A DNA stretch of 64,000 nucleotides from Selaginella tamariscina (GCA_003024785.1 PUQB01000009.1:207001-271000), one strand, 5' to 3'. Numbered from the stretch's first letter, positions 26,430-37,855 are shown. Numbers and translations: made by a program. The notes: generated from the letters alone by a model not told the origin.

Positions 26430-26956
26430 AAATTATAAAATATAGTATATTTAATATTCATAATTATAATAAACTTTTTAATAATAATACCAAATTGTTA
26501 CTTAACTATATAAATTTATAAAAAGTTATAGAATAGGATTTTGTATATATATATATATATATTATTAGTACAGATTTTTAATTTGTTATATTTAAATATT
26601 AATTTTAATAACAACATAAATAATTATGATGTACCTTTCATGCTTTTTAATAACTTTTATGTTAGCCCATACAATCTTAAATATAATATATTATATAACT
26701 TAATACCTTCTACTTTTATAATGTTATCAAGTTTTGGTCCACAAATGTTATAATTTATTAAAGGGTCAATTACAAAAATAAAATGTTCTAAAGAATATTC
26801 TATCTTTAAACATACATTTTAAAGAATATTCTTTCTTTAAACATATACTATTCTAAAGAATATTCTTTAATATTATAAATTGCTAATTAAATAGCTAAAA
26901 TTACTAATTATTAAGAAATATGACTATAACATGCTCATTTTAGTTACAACATGCAT
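26430..26956. other. AT-rich right end of transposon copy 1
   Basis: Non-coding, very AT-rich, with a (TA)n run at 26.54-26.56 kb and several AAAGAATATTCTTT palindromes (26.78-26.87 kb). It corresponds to 30.85-31.33 kb of copy 2 in reverse complement and ends at the short terminal repeat. Confidence 0.7.
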
Positions 26957-27160
26957 TTTTTAATTAATTACCAAAAAGAATATATCACACACACATATGT
27001 GTGTGTGTATGCATACAAGTGTTATGAATAATATGTATTTATTTATACCTAATAGATTTGCATCATGTTTAAATTTGGAATTTCCAAAAGCACCCTCAAT
27101 GTAAATTTATTCATACGCTTATAAGATGCATATAACTATATATAAACATCTTAACAAATT

Positions 27161-27479
27161 ATGTCAATGTAAACCAATTGTGAAAATTCATTAATTGTTT
27201 GGCTTGTAACAAGATTTTACCAATAAACTAAACAATGAATATCAAGCAAATAGGAAACTTTAACTTTGAGTCTTGTGATTAAACCACTTTTACAGCCCAT
27301 CATCACTTTATAACTTGCATGGATGGTTGTAAAGTGATGATGGGATGCAAAAGTGGTTTAATCACAAGACTCAAAGTTAAAGTTCCTTATTTATTTGATA
27401 TTCATTGTTTGGTTCATCGATAAAATCTTATTGTAAACCAAACAATTGATGAATTTTCACAATTGGTTTACATTGACAT
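27161..27479. mobile_element. Fold-back MITE, 319 bp
   Basis: Near-perfect inverted repeat: arms of about 155 bp begin ATGTCAATGTAAACCAATTG on the left and end with its reverse complement on the right, with the centre near 27.32 kb. No coding capacity and no clear target-site duplication. Superfamily not assignable from sequence alone. Confidence 0.88.
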
Positions 27480-28855
27480 GCAAGATGCCACAAGATTACA
27501 TAGTAATAATCCCATATCCTCCACAACCTTTTTAATTTCTCTTAACTTAAACTCTACTCCTCCATCATATGCTTTAATTAGCTTAACATTATCACCATTT
27601 CTTTCATCTTTCAAATAATGTATAAAACTATCATATGACCTTTTTTACCTTTATTTGTTATATTGTAATCAAATAAATTAGAATACTAAGGACTCTTTTG
27701 AACTTCTTTACATAATTGAATCCACAAGACTTCTTTCATTACATGTAGAAACTCCATTGTAGACACTTTGTTTATGTAAATTCCATATTTATTATTTAGT
27801 GGCATTTGATAATTACAACTCATTTGGTGATAATCCCTACATAGCACTTGGATCTTATCTTTTTAGATCTAGCTTTTCCATTGTATAAATCAAAATGCTC
27901 TAAAGATGATTCAAGCATAAAACAAAATATAATTATCATGTAATGGTTATGTTCATAAGCCTCTACTTATTATCAAGTGTTACAACATAATTTAGAAGGG
28001 AGATGGATATTTTCTTTTGTTTTTGATCCCATTTGTCTATTATTTTCCATGCTCAACAGACTTGGCATGTTGGTTCAAAACTTGTAATTGAATGATGTTG
28101 CATCCTTTGAAAACAAAAGCAATCTTCAATTTATTATTTAAATCAATATGATGATAAACACAAGCTCTACATTTGATCCTTATTTATCACAATAAATTGA
28201 TAAGCCCAATCATGTTAGATTTTCCATTTTAAATTCCATACTCTTGATCTTTTCTTCTTTAAAGGGCTCTCAATTGTTGAAAGTTACTCTATACGATTTC
28301 TAAATTAGATTTCTCCATCATCTTCAAAAAGAAAGTCATTACCTCATCTCTATTGACATGGAGTTGCTTTACTTTCTTCACTAGATTCTAAAAAATAAAA
28401 TGATTCCAAATATACATGTTTTCAATTTCTTTTTGGCCTCCCTTTGGAGCCATAACCAATGTGCACAATAAATAAAAAAATTAAAAAAAAACTTTTTATT
28501 GAATGTAGGCGGGTGATAATGCATATATAAAGAATATCCAATGTAAAATTCTTATATTTATTTATAATATATATGCAAAGAATATGCTTTTAGGGCTTGA
28601 AGGACACTTTTATAACTTGCCCTTCAAATCTTAAGACTTACAACATGTCCCCTTCAATTATTGAAGGGTTGAAAATCTTTTTAACTTTCCACACTTATTG
28701 ACTTTGTAAAGTGTACATTCTCATGCAAGGTTGAAGAGCTTTGGAAGGGCTAGAAACCTTTCCTTGTTTATAACATACTCCTACTATTTTTCTTGTTCGT
28801 AATACAATAGTAACATATGTTTTAGGTACTATCCTCATACCAAGATGCTCAACAA
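27480..28855. other. AT-rich intergenic stretch, no gene seen
   Basis: No open frame of useful length. A minus-strand segment near 28.33-28.45 kb (MAPKGGQKEIEN then VKQLHVNRDEVMTFFLKMME) looks weakly protein-like and could belong to the same family as the remnant at 6.63-7.33 kb; this is a guess. Confidence 0.5.
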
Positions 28856-28859
28856 TATT

Positions 28860-29772
28860 CTTTTAATATTGCAGAAATGTATTTATTTTCATACCTTAGA
28901 ATTGTGTTGCAATTTGTAGTTCATTTGAAATTCTTATGGGTGACTCACCCATCGTAATTCGACTCAAGTAGTTAGCTTGTTATGTAATCATCTTGGCTTA
29001 TGAATAATTTAGAAATTAAACTTCTACTATATATTTGTTACTATCTCCATATTGAGATACTTAACAATATTGTAGATATGTATTTGTTGCATATGATCTG
29101 GAATTCTCGTGAGTGACTCACCCATCATAATTTGGCTCAAATAATCAACTTATTGATGTAATCATCTTAGCTTATGAATAATTTGGAAATCAAACTTCTG
29201 TAAAAGTAAAAAACATTTCATTAATCATCCATAAAATTGTATGAATGCTTGATCATCAACTATAAACTTACGTGATTAGTTAATAGATAATGTTGGAATT
29301 TCTTTCATGCATAAACCATTTCAAAAGCTTCTTTTTTGTCGGTATGTAATAACTTATTACTAGCATAATAATTTTTTATTTTATTTTTTGTCATCTTGAC
29401 TCTAGGTCAGTATACATCCAATTGCAATGTGTGACGCATCAAGTTAAACATGAAATTCCCTATCCCCTTGGGTGTTGTCAATATTGATGCCTTAATGCCA
29501 CTTTCATTATTTAAAAACTCTGTTCACATTATGGTGTCCATTAAAATGGATGATTTTTTTTTCACAGTAAGTGGTTTTGTTATAGTAACATAATTATGAA
29601 TAAACTGTTAATGATATCCCAAGGAAGCGACACAGTTCCATTATACTGATTAGTATTTGCAATGTCTATATAACTTGTACTGTATCTTGTATTTCTTGTT
29701 TACACAAAAGATGTTCCAATTAAACCTCAAATTTGACAAAAATATATACTTGTTTAGATTCAACGCAATATT
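28860..29772 (-). mobile_element. Ty3/gypsy RT-RNase H remnant (fossil)
   Basis: Minus-strand pieces of a Ty3 pol: an RT C-terminal segment near 29.58-29.72 kb, the RT/RNase H junction with LDASHIAIGCIL near 29.40-29.45 kb, an EAFEMVYA segment near 29.31 kb, and the RNase H end with FDFQIIHKPR and VDYLSQI near 29.1-29.2 kb, of which a second, related copy lies at 28.9-29.0 kb. Very old, many breaks. DNA transposon copy 2 abuts it on the right. Confidence 0.62.
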
Positions 29773-30840
29773 ATGCACGTTGTAACTAAAGTGGGCATGA
29801 TACGTGAAAATGGGAATATAAAATAAATTACTAATTAATACTTAAGTTTTAATTATTAATTAATCATTTAATTAATATGTAATTAAGCTTAAATATTAAT
29901 TAATTAATTAATTAATCCTTCAATAACCTTACTTAGTAAGGAATATTCCTAAACTATCTTAGAATATTCATATTATTCTAAAAATAGTTTACAATAATGA
30001 AGAAATACTATCAAACATAATTACAAATGAAATCATTTTCTTATCAACATGTTAATTTATTTATAAATACTTTCTTCCTAACCATACAGAGAAATCTCCT
30101 CATTTTGTTTAAATCATCACTCTCCGGATTAATGAAATCATTTTGGTCAATATCTTGATGTTGTTACCACCACCTAACACTCTCACGAATGCAATTGGGA
30201 GTTGCTATCCTTGTTAATACATAAAATGTAATAAGACCAGGTCTGCATAAAGGCTCATCTAAAGAATGACATTCCTTAAGAATAATATTATAAAGCGCCC
30301 GGTTGCTATCCTTTATTTTATAAAATTCAAAATCACGAGAAAGAAAAGCTTCAGGAAATGTTTGATACAGTGGATATTGCTCACAAAATTTTTTGAGATT
30401 CTTCTTTATGAGGCACGTATCCAAGTAATTCACTAGCTCATCCATAATATCAGTATAAGAATATGGATCGAAAGTGATTAGATGAATACAAGCAATGTTT
30501 TGGTTGAGCATAACCTTCTGAGGAGAGTCGTCTACCACTAACATCTGTGCGTTCTTCATTATCCTTAAGCGACTGATCTCCCCATGAGTCCCAATTATTC
30601 TTTCATTCTTGAAGAAGTATGGCTTGTTTTCCTTTCTTATGTTGTGAAATTCGAGAGGTTTATAACATATTCGCTGGTCAAAAATCCAATCTTTACGAAT
30701 CACCTCTTTTGCAACACTATAATGTTTCTTAAGCAAATTTAACAGTGGTGTTAAGTTATGAATCTGCATGCATGACCAAATCCCCACAAGCGCACTCATC
30801 TCCTTAAGCTTTTGAAAGAGACGATCCAGCCCTGGACGAA
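29773..30840. repeat. Left long terminal inverted repeat of copy 2
   Basis: Reverse complement of about 43.19-44.24 kb with only scattered differences. The outermost about 390 bp is AT-rich non-coding; the rest is gene P sequence. Inside it, from 30841, sequence matching the original short end of copy 1 follows (AATGGGCATGGTTATAGT), so the long repeat was added to or replaced the original terminus. Confidence 0.9.
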
Positions 30841-30846
30841 AATGGG
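30164..30846 (-). pseudogene. Partial gene P duplicate in the left inverted repeat
   Basis: Minus strand, open for more than 220 codons. It begins at the residues FRPGLDRLFQKLKEM of the phosphatase domain and continues through WSCMQIHNL, KDWIFDQRI, KPYFFKNERIIG and LVVDDSPQKVMLNQN to a C-terminal tail ending RESVRWW. The N-terminal catalytic motif (DVNGV) is absent because the duplicated segment starts downstream of it. This copy is more open than the one on the right, which has a frame change near 43.35 kb. Without motif I it is not expected to be an active phosphatase. The upstream residues in the same frame (MLIIRKWDYNHA) come from the old transposon end and are fortuitous. Confidence 0.82.
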
Positions 30847-31327
30847 CATGGTTATAGTCCCATTTCCTAATAATTAGCAATTTTAACTATTTAATTAGCA
30901 TTTTCTAATATTAAAGGAATATTCTTTAGAATATATATTTGAAAAGAATATTCTTTAGAATATTCTATTTTGTATTCGACCCTTTAATAAATTATAGCAT
31001 TCATTGAACAAAAATTAATAACATTATAAAAGTAGAAGTATTAAATTATATAATATATTGCCTAATATAACAATTAAGGAAGAGCATAAGAGGTACATTA
31101 TATAAATATTGATGTTGTTATTAAAATATTAATATTTAAATATAACATTATTAATTAAAAATTTGTAGTAGTAATAATATATATATAAAATCCTATAATA
31201 ATATAGTCAATCTTCCATATCATTTTTTAAATTTATATAGTTAAGTAAACAATTTGGTACTATTATTAAAGAGTTTATAATAATTATGAATATTAAATAT
31301 ATGATATTTTATAATTTTGTAATTGCT
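30847..31327. other. AT-rich spacer between left repeat and gene T
   Basis: No gene. It contains AAAGAATATTCTTTAGAATA-type inverted motifs (30.91-30.97 kb) and corresponds to 26.43-26.93 kb in copy 1. Confidence 0.7.
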
Positions 31328-34300
31328 TTAAGCTTCAGAAAACATACATTCCCTTGCAGTTTTGTTAATCGTGACTTTATCAACGCTTCTTGACATCCAC
31401 CCATATCGAATGGATTTAACATTTATAAAACATGCTGGGTCTTTTTGATTGGGAGACCATGTTTTCTCTAGGCATCCATTATATCTTTCGCTCTCCTTCT
31501 CGTGTCGCCTTTTTTGTGGTTTGAACCATGCAACCTTAACAATACTATTTTTTGTGATTACTTCAGGTGTGTCGATAATTTGACCCATCCAAATAGGCTG
31601 ATTATATGACGCATCTGGAGTAATGAGAACCATCATTAGTTTTTGAAGATCCTGCAGCAATCAAAGTATGCTTTAGGTTTTTGGTTCCTTTGTCCAACAA
31701 AGTGTGGGGTTTGCACTTCCACATCACTACTGGCTTCTATGTCGTCTGTGCTCAGTGATGTCATTTCAATCTCCTCTCGCCACCTTGTTTTAGGCCAAAA
31801 AGGGTGTTGCAATTCTGTACTTGTGACAGTAGGCCCTTCCAACTCTCGAACAACAGTCTCCCAATAGTCGACCACATGCTTATATAGTTCTGAGTAACCA
31901 GTTGCCTTATCAGAATTCTTTGGCATCGATTTTTGAACCCATGCCACATATTTTTTGATGCCATCAATAATAACCTCTTGTTCCTTGAGCTGGGCACTCA
32001 ATGGAATAGGGTCTGGTTGTCCTTCTGGGAGAAGTGGCTTTCCATTCTCTCCACTTTTGAAGAGCATTAACCCCTCTTTCGGTAACCACTCCTGCTCTGA
32101 TGGCCGTAACTTGTACTGCATAATAGGTATACCATCTCGTATGGAGAAAAAGAATTGTAGCGGCACAAGGTGACCAACTAAAGAATCACTCCCTCTTTTA
32201 TATACTCCTTGAGAAATTTTTTGAAGTCTGGCACCTCAGTCACAAGCAAAGCACAACTTTTTTTGGAGATGCAATTTTCAAAAAGATTCATCATATGCGG
32301 TAAGGTAAGTGCACTTGTCCTTTTTGTAGAGTTGGAGACCTTGCTGAAGAACGCATCAATATCTTCATGAGTGTGACCAACCATAAGAAAACTGAGCGTG
32401 ATTGTTTCAAACACACCTTTGGCAACAAGCATTGACAAGTATGCTAGCACATATCTAGAAAATAAAAAAAGTAAGTATGAGCTTGAGAAACCCTTAAGTA
32501 AAATGATTTACCTATTTTTGTTCTCGCCTGCACAATTATCCATCTGTAAAAGCAAATGACGAGGAAGCTTATTTGATGTTGAGGACACATGTACACTATT
32601 TGAGCTAGATCCCTCCACTGAACCTGAACTCTCAACAGGGCCATCTGTTTTTTGTGCAGGCTACTGACAATGCCTCTCATATTCCCAAGTAGCCTCAAGT
32701 GCAGACGTGTTCATGAGAGCATTATGTAAAGGTTGAAGGTGTTGTTTTTCACTTTGAGATCACTGATAGGACTTGTCTGTGAGTGGGCTTCAAGGTTTCT
32801 GAAACACATGGCTAACGACCCAATAGTGAAATTGGAGTCGCTAGACCAATGTGGAAGTGAAAAGTGTCCATATGACTCACAACCGTGTCCATGTGTTAGC
32901 ACACCTGTAATGAAATCGGAAGTTTCATGACATTTCAAGGCACTTTGGTGTTGTAACGAGCTTTGGAATGCTGGTCTTTAAATGATCCATCTTGTTATGG
33001 ATCAAGACCTCCATCTTCTTTTGAATGGCAGTGATCTCCACCAAGGTTTTTGCACAAGCCTCTGCAGCCTTCAATGATGTACAAGTGTCACACTTGGAAA
33101 AGCTAGAGTGTTTTGCAATCTCCACATCCTTAAAATGAGTATTCCATATGTTGTTGAAGGTACCAGTGCAGATTGCTTGCAGCCCATCAAATTGAGGCAC
33201 TTGTTCACATGTTCACACAGCTTCAATTGAGTGTAGATTGAAGGCAAAACCTTGAGATTTTCCCTGATCCCTGCATTTGTGGTTCGGCATTTGTGAGGCA
33301 TCCTGTCTGCATTTGCTTCCACAAAAGCCTTGAGTATCTCTATGGCTGCCATAATGTGAGAGCGGGTTTTGACCAAGCGAGTGTTCCCATGTACTGAGGT
33401 TCGCGCTCCATCTAGCCACTCATCCCTCCGACGGTAGAACGTGGTCTTTGGGATCCCGTATATACTGTACCAAGCTTTGAAGCAGATGGCCACCTTATTA
33501 AATACCATGGATGTACTCTGATAACCTGTGTCTGAGGTCATTCCATCAATACACCCAGTTAGTGCTGCATATACAAACTCATGCCTTTGCTTTTGGGTGA
33601 GCGTACGAAAGACATGTCTACATTGGGTAATTTCATTCCGGTCTGCCATCTGACAACACTTCTTCTTGCAGCAATCAATCGTGGAAATGCTCATAACACT
33701 TTCGGAAGATGTAGGATCCATCTTGACCCTCTTGCTGAAACTTGCAGGGGAAGATCTGCAACCCATGAATCGCCTTTTTCTTACAATAGGACCAATGCAA
33801 GGAACCTCTTCAAATATGAGTTGTTCTTCCGGGTTGTTATTATTGAAATTCAACCCAGAATATGTTGAACCATCTTCCGTCTTAATTCAGATGTTCGCCA
33901 CCTCACGAGGGATCCAGGATGCAAAGTGCCATTAGGTGAAACCTCTGTCACAACTACACCCACGAAGTCGGACCCTAGTTTCTCTTCTGACACTGCTTCC
34001 ATTGGATTTATAGCTGTGATGATGCCTCTCCCAACCTCAATCTCATGAAGAAAGAGAATCACCTCATCCATCACAGCAGGCAAGCCATCATCTGAAAAAC
34101 TCGTGCTACTGTTTGTTTGTGACTCTGTATATTCTATGTCAGCCTTGACTTCATCCAAATTCCACAATACAGGAGAACCCTCCTCAAATTCCATTCCGGA
34201 ACCTCAACATGCTTGAAAATGGTGTTCACCCATACGTACACACAAGATCCTTGGGCAATATTGTGACATGATGCATTATCATCTCGAACTTCCACAGTTC

Positions 34301-34364
34301 CAGTGCCAACTATCTCGTTGTTCCGAAGAAGACATATTTTATCTCCAGTATTATACATATTGTC
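31328..34364 (-). CDS. DUF7869-type putative transposase, gene T of copy 2
   Basis: Coding parts on the minus strand: N-terminal segment from 34364 (MYNTGDKICLLRNNEIVGTG), a following acidic and VVVTEV segment (34.2-33.85 kb), a middle region (33.85-33.07 kb) with YYRRRDEWL-like sequence, a cysteine segment SSFSKCDTCTSLKAAE (about 33.1 kb), then QMDNCAGENKNR (about 32.53 kb) and, after a small intron (32510-32458), FLMVGHTHEDIDAFFSKVS (about 32.35 kb). The C-terminal half (32.17-31.33 kb) ends in a domain with WMGQII and VKVAWFKPQ, similar in pattern to chromatin-reader folds. DNCAGENKN plus VGHTHEDID is the signature of DUF7869 proteins, which occur in multicopy elements and are probably RNase H-like transposases (inference). 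Two or more frame shifts and one short internal loss relative to copy 1 make it likely non-functional as sequenced. Transcription probably starts upstream of the leader exon near 35.4-35.7 kb. Confidence 0.7.
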
Positions 34365-35381
34365 CTGCACATAAATAATTGTGTTATTTATGATATCTGT
34401 TTATGCAATATTTCTAAGAAATCATAACTGCGGTTGCTTAATAATATGCATGTGCAATAATACATAATTATGTATAAAGATAATATCTCATGCTTTATTA
34501 ATACAACTGATGGGGGATTAATCCCGCCCACGACTCCATCCGACGAGGAACGATGGGCGGGATTAATCCCGCCGATTTTCCTCGCGGGAGGGAATCGTCG
34601 CGGGATTAATCCGCCGAGGTACTTCCTCGTCTGAGAGAGGCGGCGGGATTAATCCCCCGCCTACTCCTCCGACGAGGAAGTGGCGGGATTAATCCCGCCG
34701 CTTCTTCCTCGCGGGAGGGAATCGCGGCGGATTAATCCCGCCGCAAATCCCTCGACGAGGAAGAGGGGGCGGGATTAATCCCGCCCACAACACTGACGAA
34801 GGAGAATAGGCGGCGGGATTAATCCCGCCCACAACTCTGACGACGGGGAATAAGCGGCGGGATTAATCCCGCCCACAATTCTCTCCGAAATTATGATTTT
34901 AAAGAAATTCGGGATGAATCCTGCCCACAAATATTTAAAACAGGAATGTGATGGCGAGATTAATCCCGCCACACCTTCTCTGCCTCCTAAAATGGATGGC
35001 GAGATTAATCCCGTAGATAACTCTTTTCAATAAATTCAAGTATCTCTTTATCAGTTGAGAGAGTTATCGGCGGGATTAATCCCGCCGCTCTTCTTAAGAG
35101 GCGGAGAAGCATTGCCCGAACTAATTCTGTCATAGCTATCAAAGAATGGTGGCGGGATTAATCCCGCCACCTCTTCGAAGAGGCGAAAAAAAATGGCCGG
35201 ATTAATCCCGCCGCCCGGCTAACCGAGAATATTAAGTTAAAGTATATTTAAACGGGATAAATCCCTAACAGAATATATTGTAATCCTAATGCATTCCTAA
35301 ATCCCTAAATTCTAAAATTTAAGAGAGAATGTAAGAGAGTGAATCTTTATAAATATATTTAAATTTGTTTATAATACTTAC
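34365..35381 (-). other. Leader intron of gene T (inferred)
   Basis: On the minus strand a strong donor (ACAA|GTAAGTATT, boundary at 35381/35382) and an acceptor (TTTATGTGCAG|GACAATATG, boundary at 34365/34364) delimit a 1,017-bp intron just upstream of the first coding exon. Palindrome cluster 1 lies wholly inside it. Confidence 0.5.
34511..35216. repeat. Palindrome cluster 1 (about 15 copies of an 18-bp palindrome)
   Basis: Around 15 full or near copies of GGCGGGATTAATCCCGCC, which is its own reverse complement, spaced 25-100 bp apart. Spacers carry related CG-rich arms (CCGACGAGGAAG, TTCCTCGCGGGAGGGAATCG). The GC-rich cluster stands out sharply against the AT-rich surroundings. Two degenerate copies (CGGGATGAATCCTG, CGGGATAAATCCCT) lie in or just beyond it. 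Confidence 0.95.
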
Positions 35382-35690
35382 TTGTAAACAGCACTGAAGG
35401 CGCCGTGCTTTCCTATAAACAATAGCGCACCCAATTTAATGTCGCTCCTGAGCTGATCACTAAGAAGAAAAAAGAAAATCTGAAGAGTGAAAAATAAAGA
35501 AATAAAGAAACCCTTGCCGGAGAAAGAACCAGATCTGAATTTGAGTGGGAAATTAAATGCATTTTCAAATTTACATGTCAGACCGACAATACTTATGTCA
35601 GAAATTCGAAATTTTTGAAATAACAGAAAAGAAAATTTAAGATGAGTTGAAACAAATAACCGACAGTCTGACATATATACTCTCCAATTC
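35382..35690 (-). other. Leader exon of gene T (inferred)
   Basis: Minus-strand stretch of about 300 bp ending in the strong donor at 35381. It stays open for 98 codons in one frame but the encoded peptide is phenylalanine/leucine-rich and unlike any domain; it is more likely 5' untranslated. Confidence 0.4.
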
Positions 35691-35699
35691 CAATGAGTG

Positions 35700-37360
35700 T
35701 TTTAAAATTGCATTTAATGTCATTCAAGTGCTTCAAGCTGTTTAATATTACGAAATTTTTGTAATTATTCTACATTCTTAATATTCAAGTATATATTATT
35801 AAGTTTATATTATATATATATACACTAATACAATAAATAAATTGATATATTATTATGTATCATTTAAAATATATTCATAGTCTGTTTATTATTATTATTT
35901 TCTTAATTACTCGAGTAATTAATTTACATTTCCTACTATTAATGGGATATTCTTTGTTATTTTCTTAATATTCAAAGAATATTCCAATATTAAACATGAT
36001 TATCATAATTAAATTAGTCTTATTCTTAATTATCTCAGTAATTATTCTACATTTGTATATATTAATGGGATTTTCTCAATTAATTTGTTATTATTTCAAG
36101 AATATTCTAGTGTTAAACCTTATTATCAATATTAAATTAATATATATTATTAAAACTATATATGGCTATATATTAGATAAAATCATATATTATTATGTAT
36201 AATTTAAAATATGTTCATAGTGTGTATATTAATATTATTTTCTTAATTATTCGATGTTTGTTTTGCACATATTATATATAAACACAAATCATAAATTTAT
36301 ATATACATGTGCACACGCATTAGAAGCACTTACAGAGACACATATGCACACACATGCACATTGTCCTAAACCAAACTTGAGAAATTATATGTTACTTCTT
36401 TATTGAAAAACATCATGTTCAACGCATGTATGATCTATATGTACTCAGTGTGTGTGTATGTAACACATTGAATTTACACATGTAATATATATATGTATGT
36501 CTGTGTGTATACACGTGTGTATGTATATATGTGTACTAATATAATATATGCAATGTGTATGATTTTCATTTGTTAACACTCTATCTCTTCTCTCATACAT
36601 ACACAGTGTCCATGCATAATCCCTTCTCTCATACATACACACCATGCATGATCCATAATATGTACTGATGTTACAATATTATGTAATATGTATAATATAT
36701 ATCTGTGTATAACACTCACCTCTCATACATAAACACCATGCATGATCCATCCTAACCCTAAACCCTAAACCCTAAACCCTATGTAACACATTGAATTTAC
36801 ACATGTAATATGTATGTATGTCTGTGTGTATACACGTGTGTATGTATATGTGTTACTAATATATCCAATGTGTATGAATTTAATTTGTTAACACTCTCAC
36901 TCTTCTCTCATACATACACACCATGCATAATCCATGTAAATATGTAGTCTCTCTTCTCTCAAACATACACACCATGCATGATCCATAATATGTATTGTCA
37001 CTCTTTCTCATACATACACACCATATTGATCATGTACTCTGTCTCTCTAATATTAATATGTACTATATGTATATATGTCTATGTATATAATACTATGTGT
37101 GTATATATGTATCGCTGCACGTGAAACTTTAACACTCTCATGAACACACACGTGTTAAACCCCTGCATGATATTTATTCTTGGGGTGTATGTGATACACC
37201 CACGCACACGCACATGCTGATAATATAATGAAAGAATATTCGTTTAGGGTGAATCACTAGTTTAATCTTTTAGGGTTTAAGTATATTCTTAGAAGGAATA
37301 TTCAATTAGGGTTAATATATATTCTATTCCTTTTAGGGTTTAAATATATTCCTAGGGTTT
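35700..37360. other. AT-rich centre between divergent genes T and M
   Basis: No gene seen. It has duplicated AT-rich blocks (ATGTATMATTTAAAATAT near 35.86 and 36.20 kb), repeated CTCATACATACACACCATGC units (36.6-37.02 kb) and CA/TG microsatellites. The promoters of both genes must lie somewhere here if the leader exons are right. Confidence 0.6.
36751..36780. repeat. Telomere-like CCCTAAA repeat
   Basis: CCTAACCCTAAACCCTAAAC and the following AAACCCT units form about four copies of the plant telomere heptamer, interstitially, inside the transposon centre. Single TTTAGGGTTT boxes recur near 37.27-37.35 kb, so it may be a telo-box-type promoter element. Confidence 0.8.
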
Positions 37361-37405
37361 GTAAGGCGGCGGCGGCGGTGAAATCTCCTTCTCTCTCTCT
37401 CACAG
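37360..37405 (+). other. Leader exon end of gene M (inferred)
   Basis: A GCGGCGGCGGCGGTGAAATC segment is followed by a CT-rich tract and the donor CACAG|GTGAGATC at 37405/37406. Matching acceptor TATTTTGCAG lies at 39380. The resulting 1,975-bp intron would contain palindrome cluster 2. Confidence 0.4.
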
Positions 37406-37419
37406 GTGAGATCTCTTTC

Positions 37420-37855
37420 TCTCTCACACACACACTCCTCTGAGTTTATATTTATTATTTTTATTTACATATATTTATATGTGTGTATCTTAATAATATA
37501 ATTTAGATCTCTATCTCTCGCACACACGCACACTCGTATACATCACACACACACACACACACATATATACAACACACACACACACACAACACCACACACA
37601 CACACATATATATATATATATCCTTCTCTCTCTCTCTTCTCTATAGATCTCTATCTCTCGCACACAACGCACACTTGTATACATATACACACACAAATAT
37701 ATATATATATATTAATATATATATATATCTGTGTGTTTTGTGTTTGTGTATCTGTATAATTTTATTAATTTATTAATTTTATCTCTTGCACACGCACGCA
37801 CACTCCTGTTTATTTGTATGATTTTATTTGTTTTGCTCACACACGCATACTCACG

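Larger units (their letters stand above)
14541..26430 (+). pseudogene. DUF7869-like transposase gene T of copy 1, split by element B
   Basis: The plus-strand pieces are at 14541-15314 and 24280-26430; the break between them is the insertion of LTR element B. The 5' piece includes an open stretch starting MVQHIQGYISIITTQKD (14872); the 3' piece has NAVLKLCEHVNKCLSLMG-like sequence (24.3-24.55 kb), FLMVGHTYKDINTFFNKV (25.37-25.43 kb) and a C-terminal part near 25.8-26.4 kb. The VGHT.ED/KDI. block is the hallmark shared with copy 2. Copy 1 keeps about 30 codons near 24.69-24.79 kb that are missing from copy 2, so each copy is incomplete in a different place. The first coding exon seen in copy 2 (34.36-34.20 kb) is absent here. 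Confidence 0.72.
7347..26956 (-). mobile_element. Large DNA transposon, copy 1 (decayed, nested insertions)
   Basis: Same family as copy 2 at 29.8-44.2 kb, in the opposite orientation. The left end matches the copy-2 terminus; the right end, read in reverse complement, begins ATGCATGTTGTAACTAAAAT. Inside are remnants of the same three genes in matching order: P (minus, 7.86-10.75 kb), M (minus, 10.9-14.2 kb) and T (plus, 14.54-26.43 kb). It is interrupted by a solo LTR (8072-9844) and by element B (15315-24279), the latter containing element C; without these it would be about 8.9 kb. It lacks the roughly 5 kb that carries the two palindrome clusters in copy 2. The right end has only a short terminal repeat of about 28 bp, unlike copy 2. 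No clear target-site duplication. Confidence 0.82.

Noticed and set aside
29773-29776. Target-site duplication of copy 2
   Set aside because: ATT/TTA next to the ends does not form a convincing direct repeat in AT-rich DNA, so none is claimed.
34511-35216. CRISPR-like array
   Set aside because: The repeats are short perfect palindromes with irregular spacers of 10-90 bp in a plant genome, and no cas genes are present.
36751-36780. True telomere or chromosome end
   Set aside because: Only about four heptamers, embedded within a transposon, with ordinary sequence on both sides.
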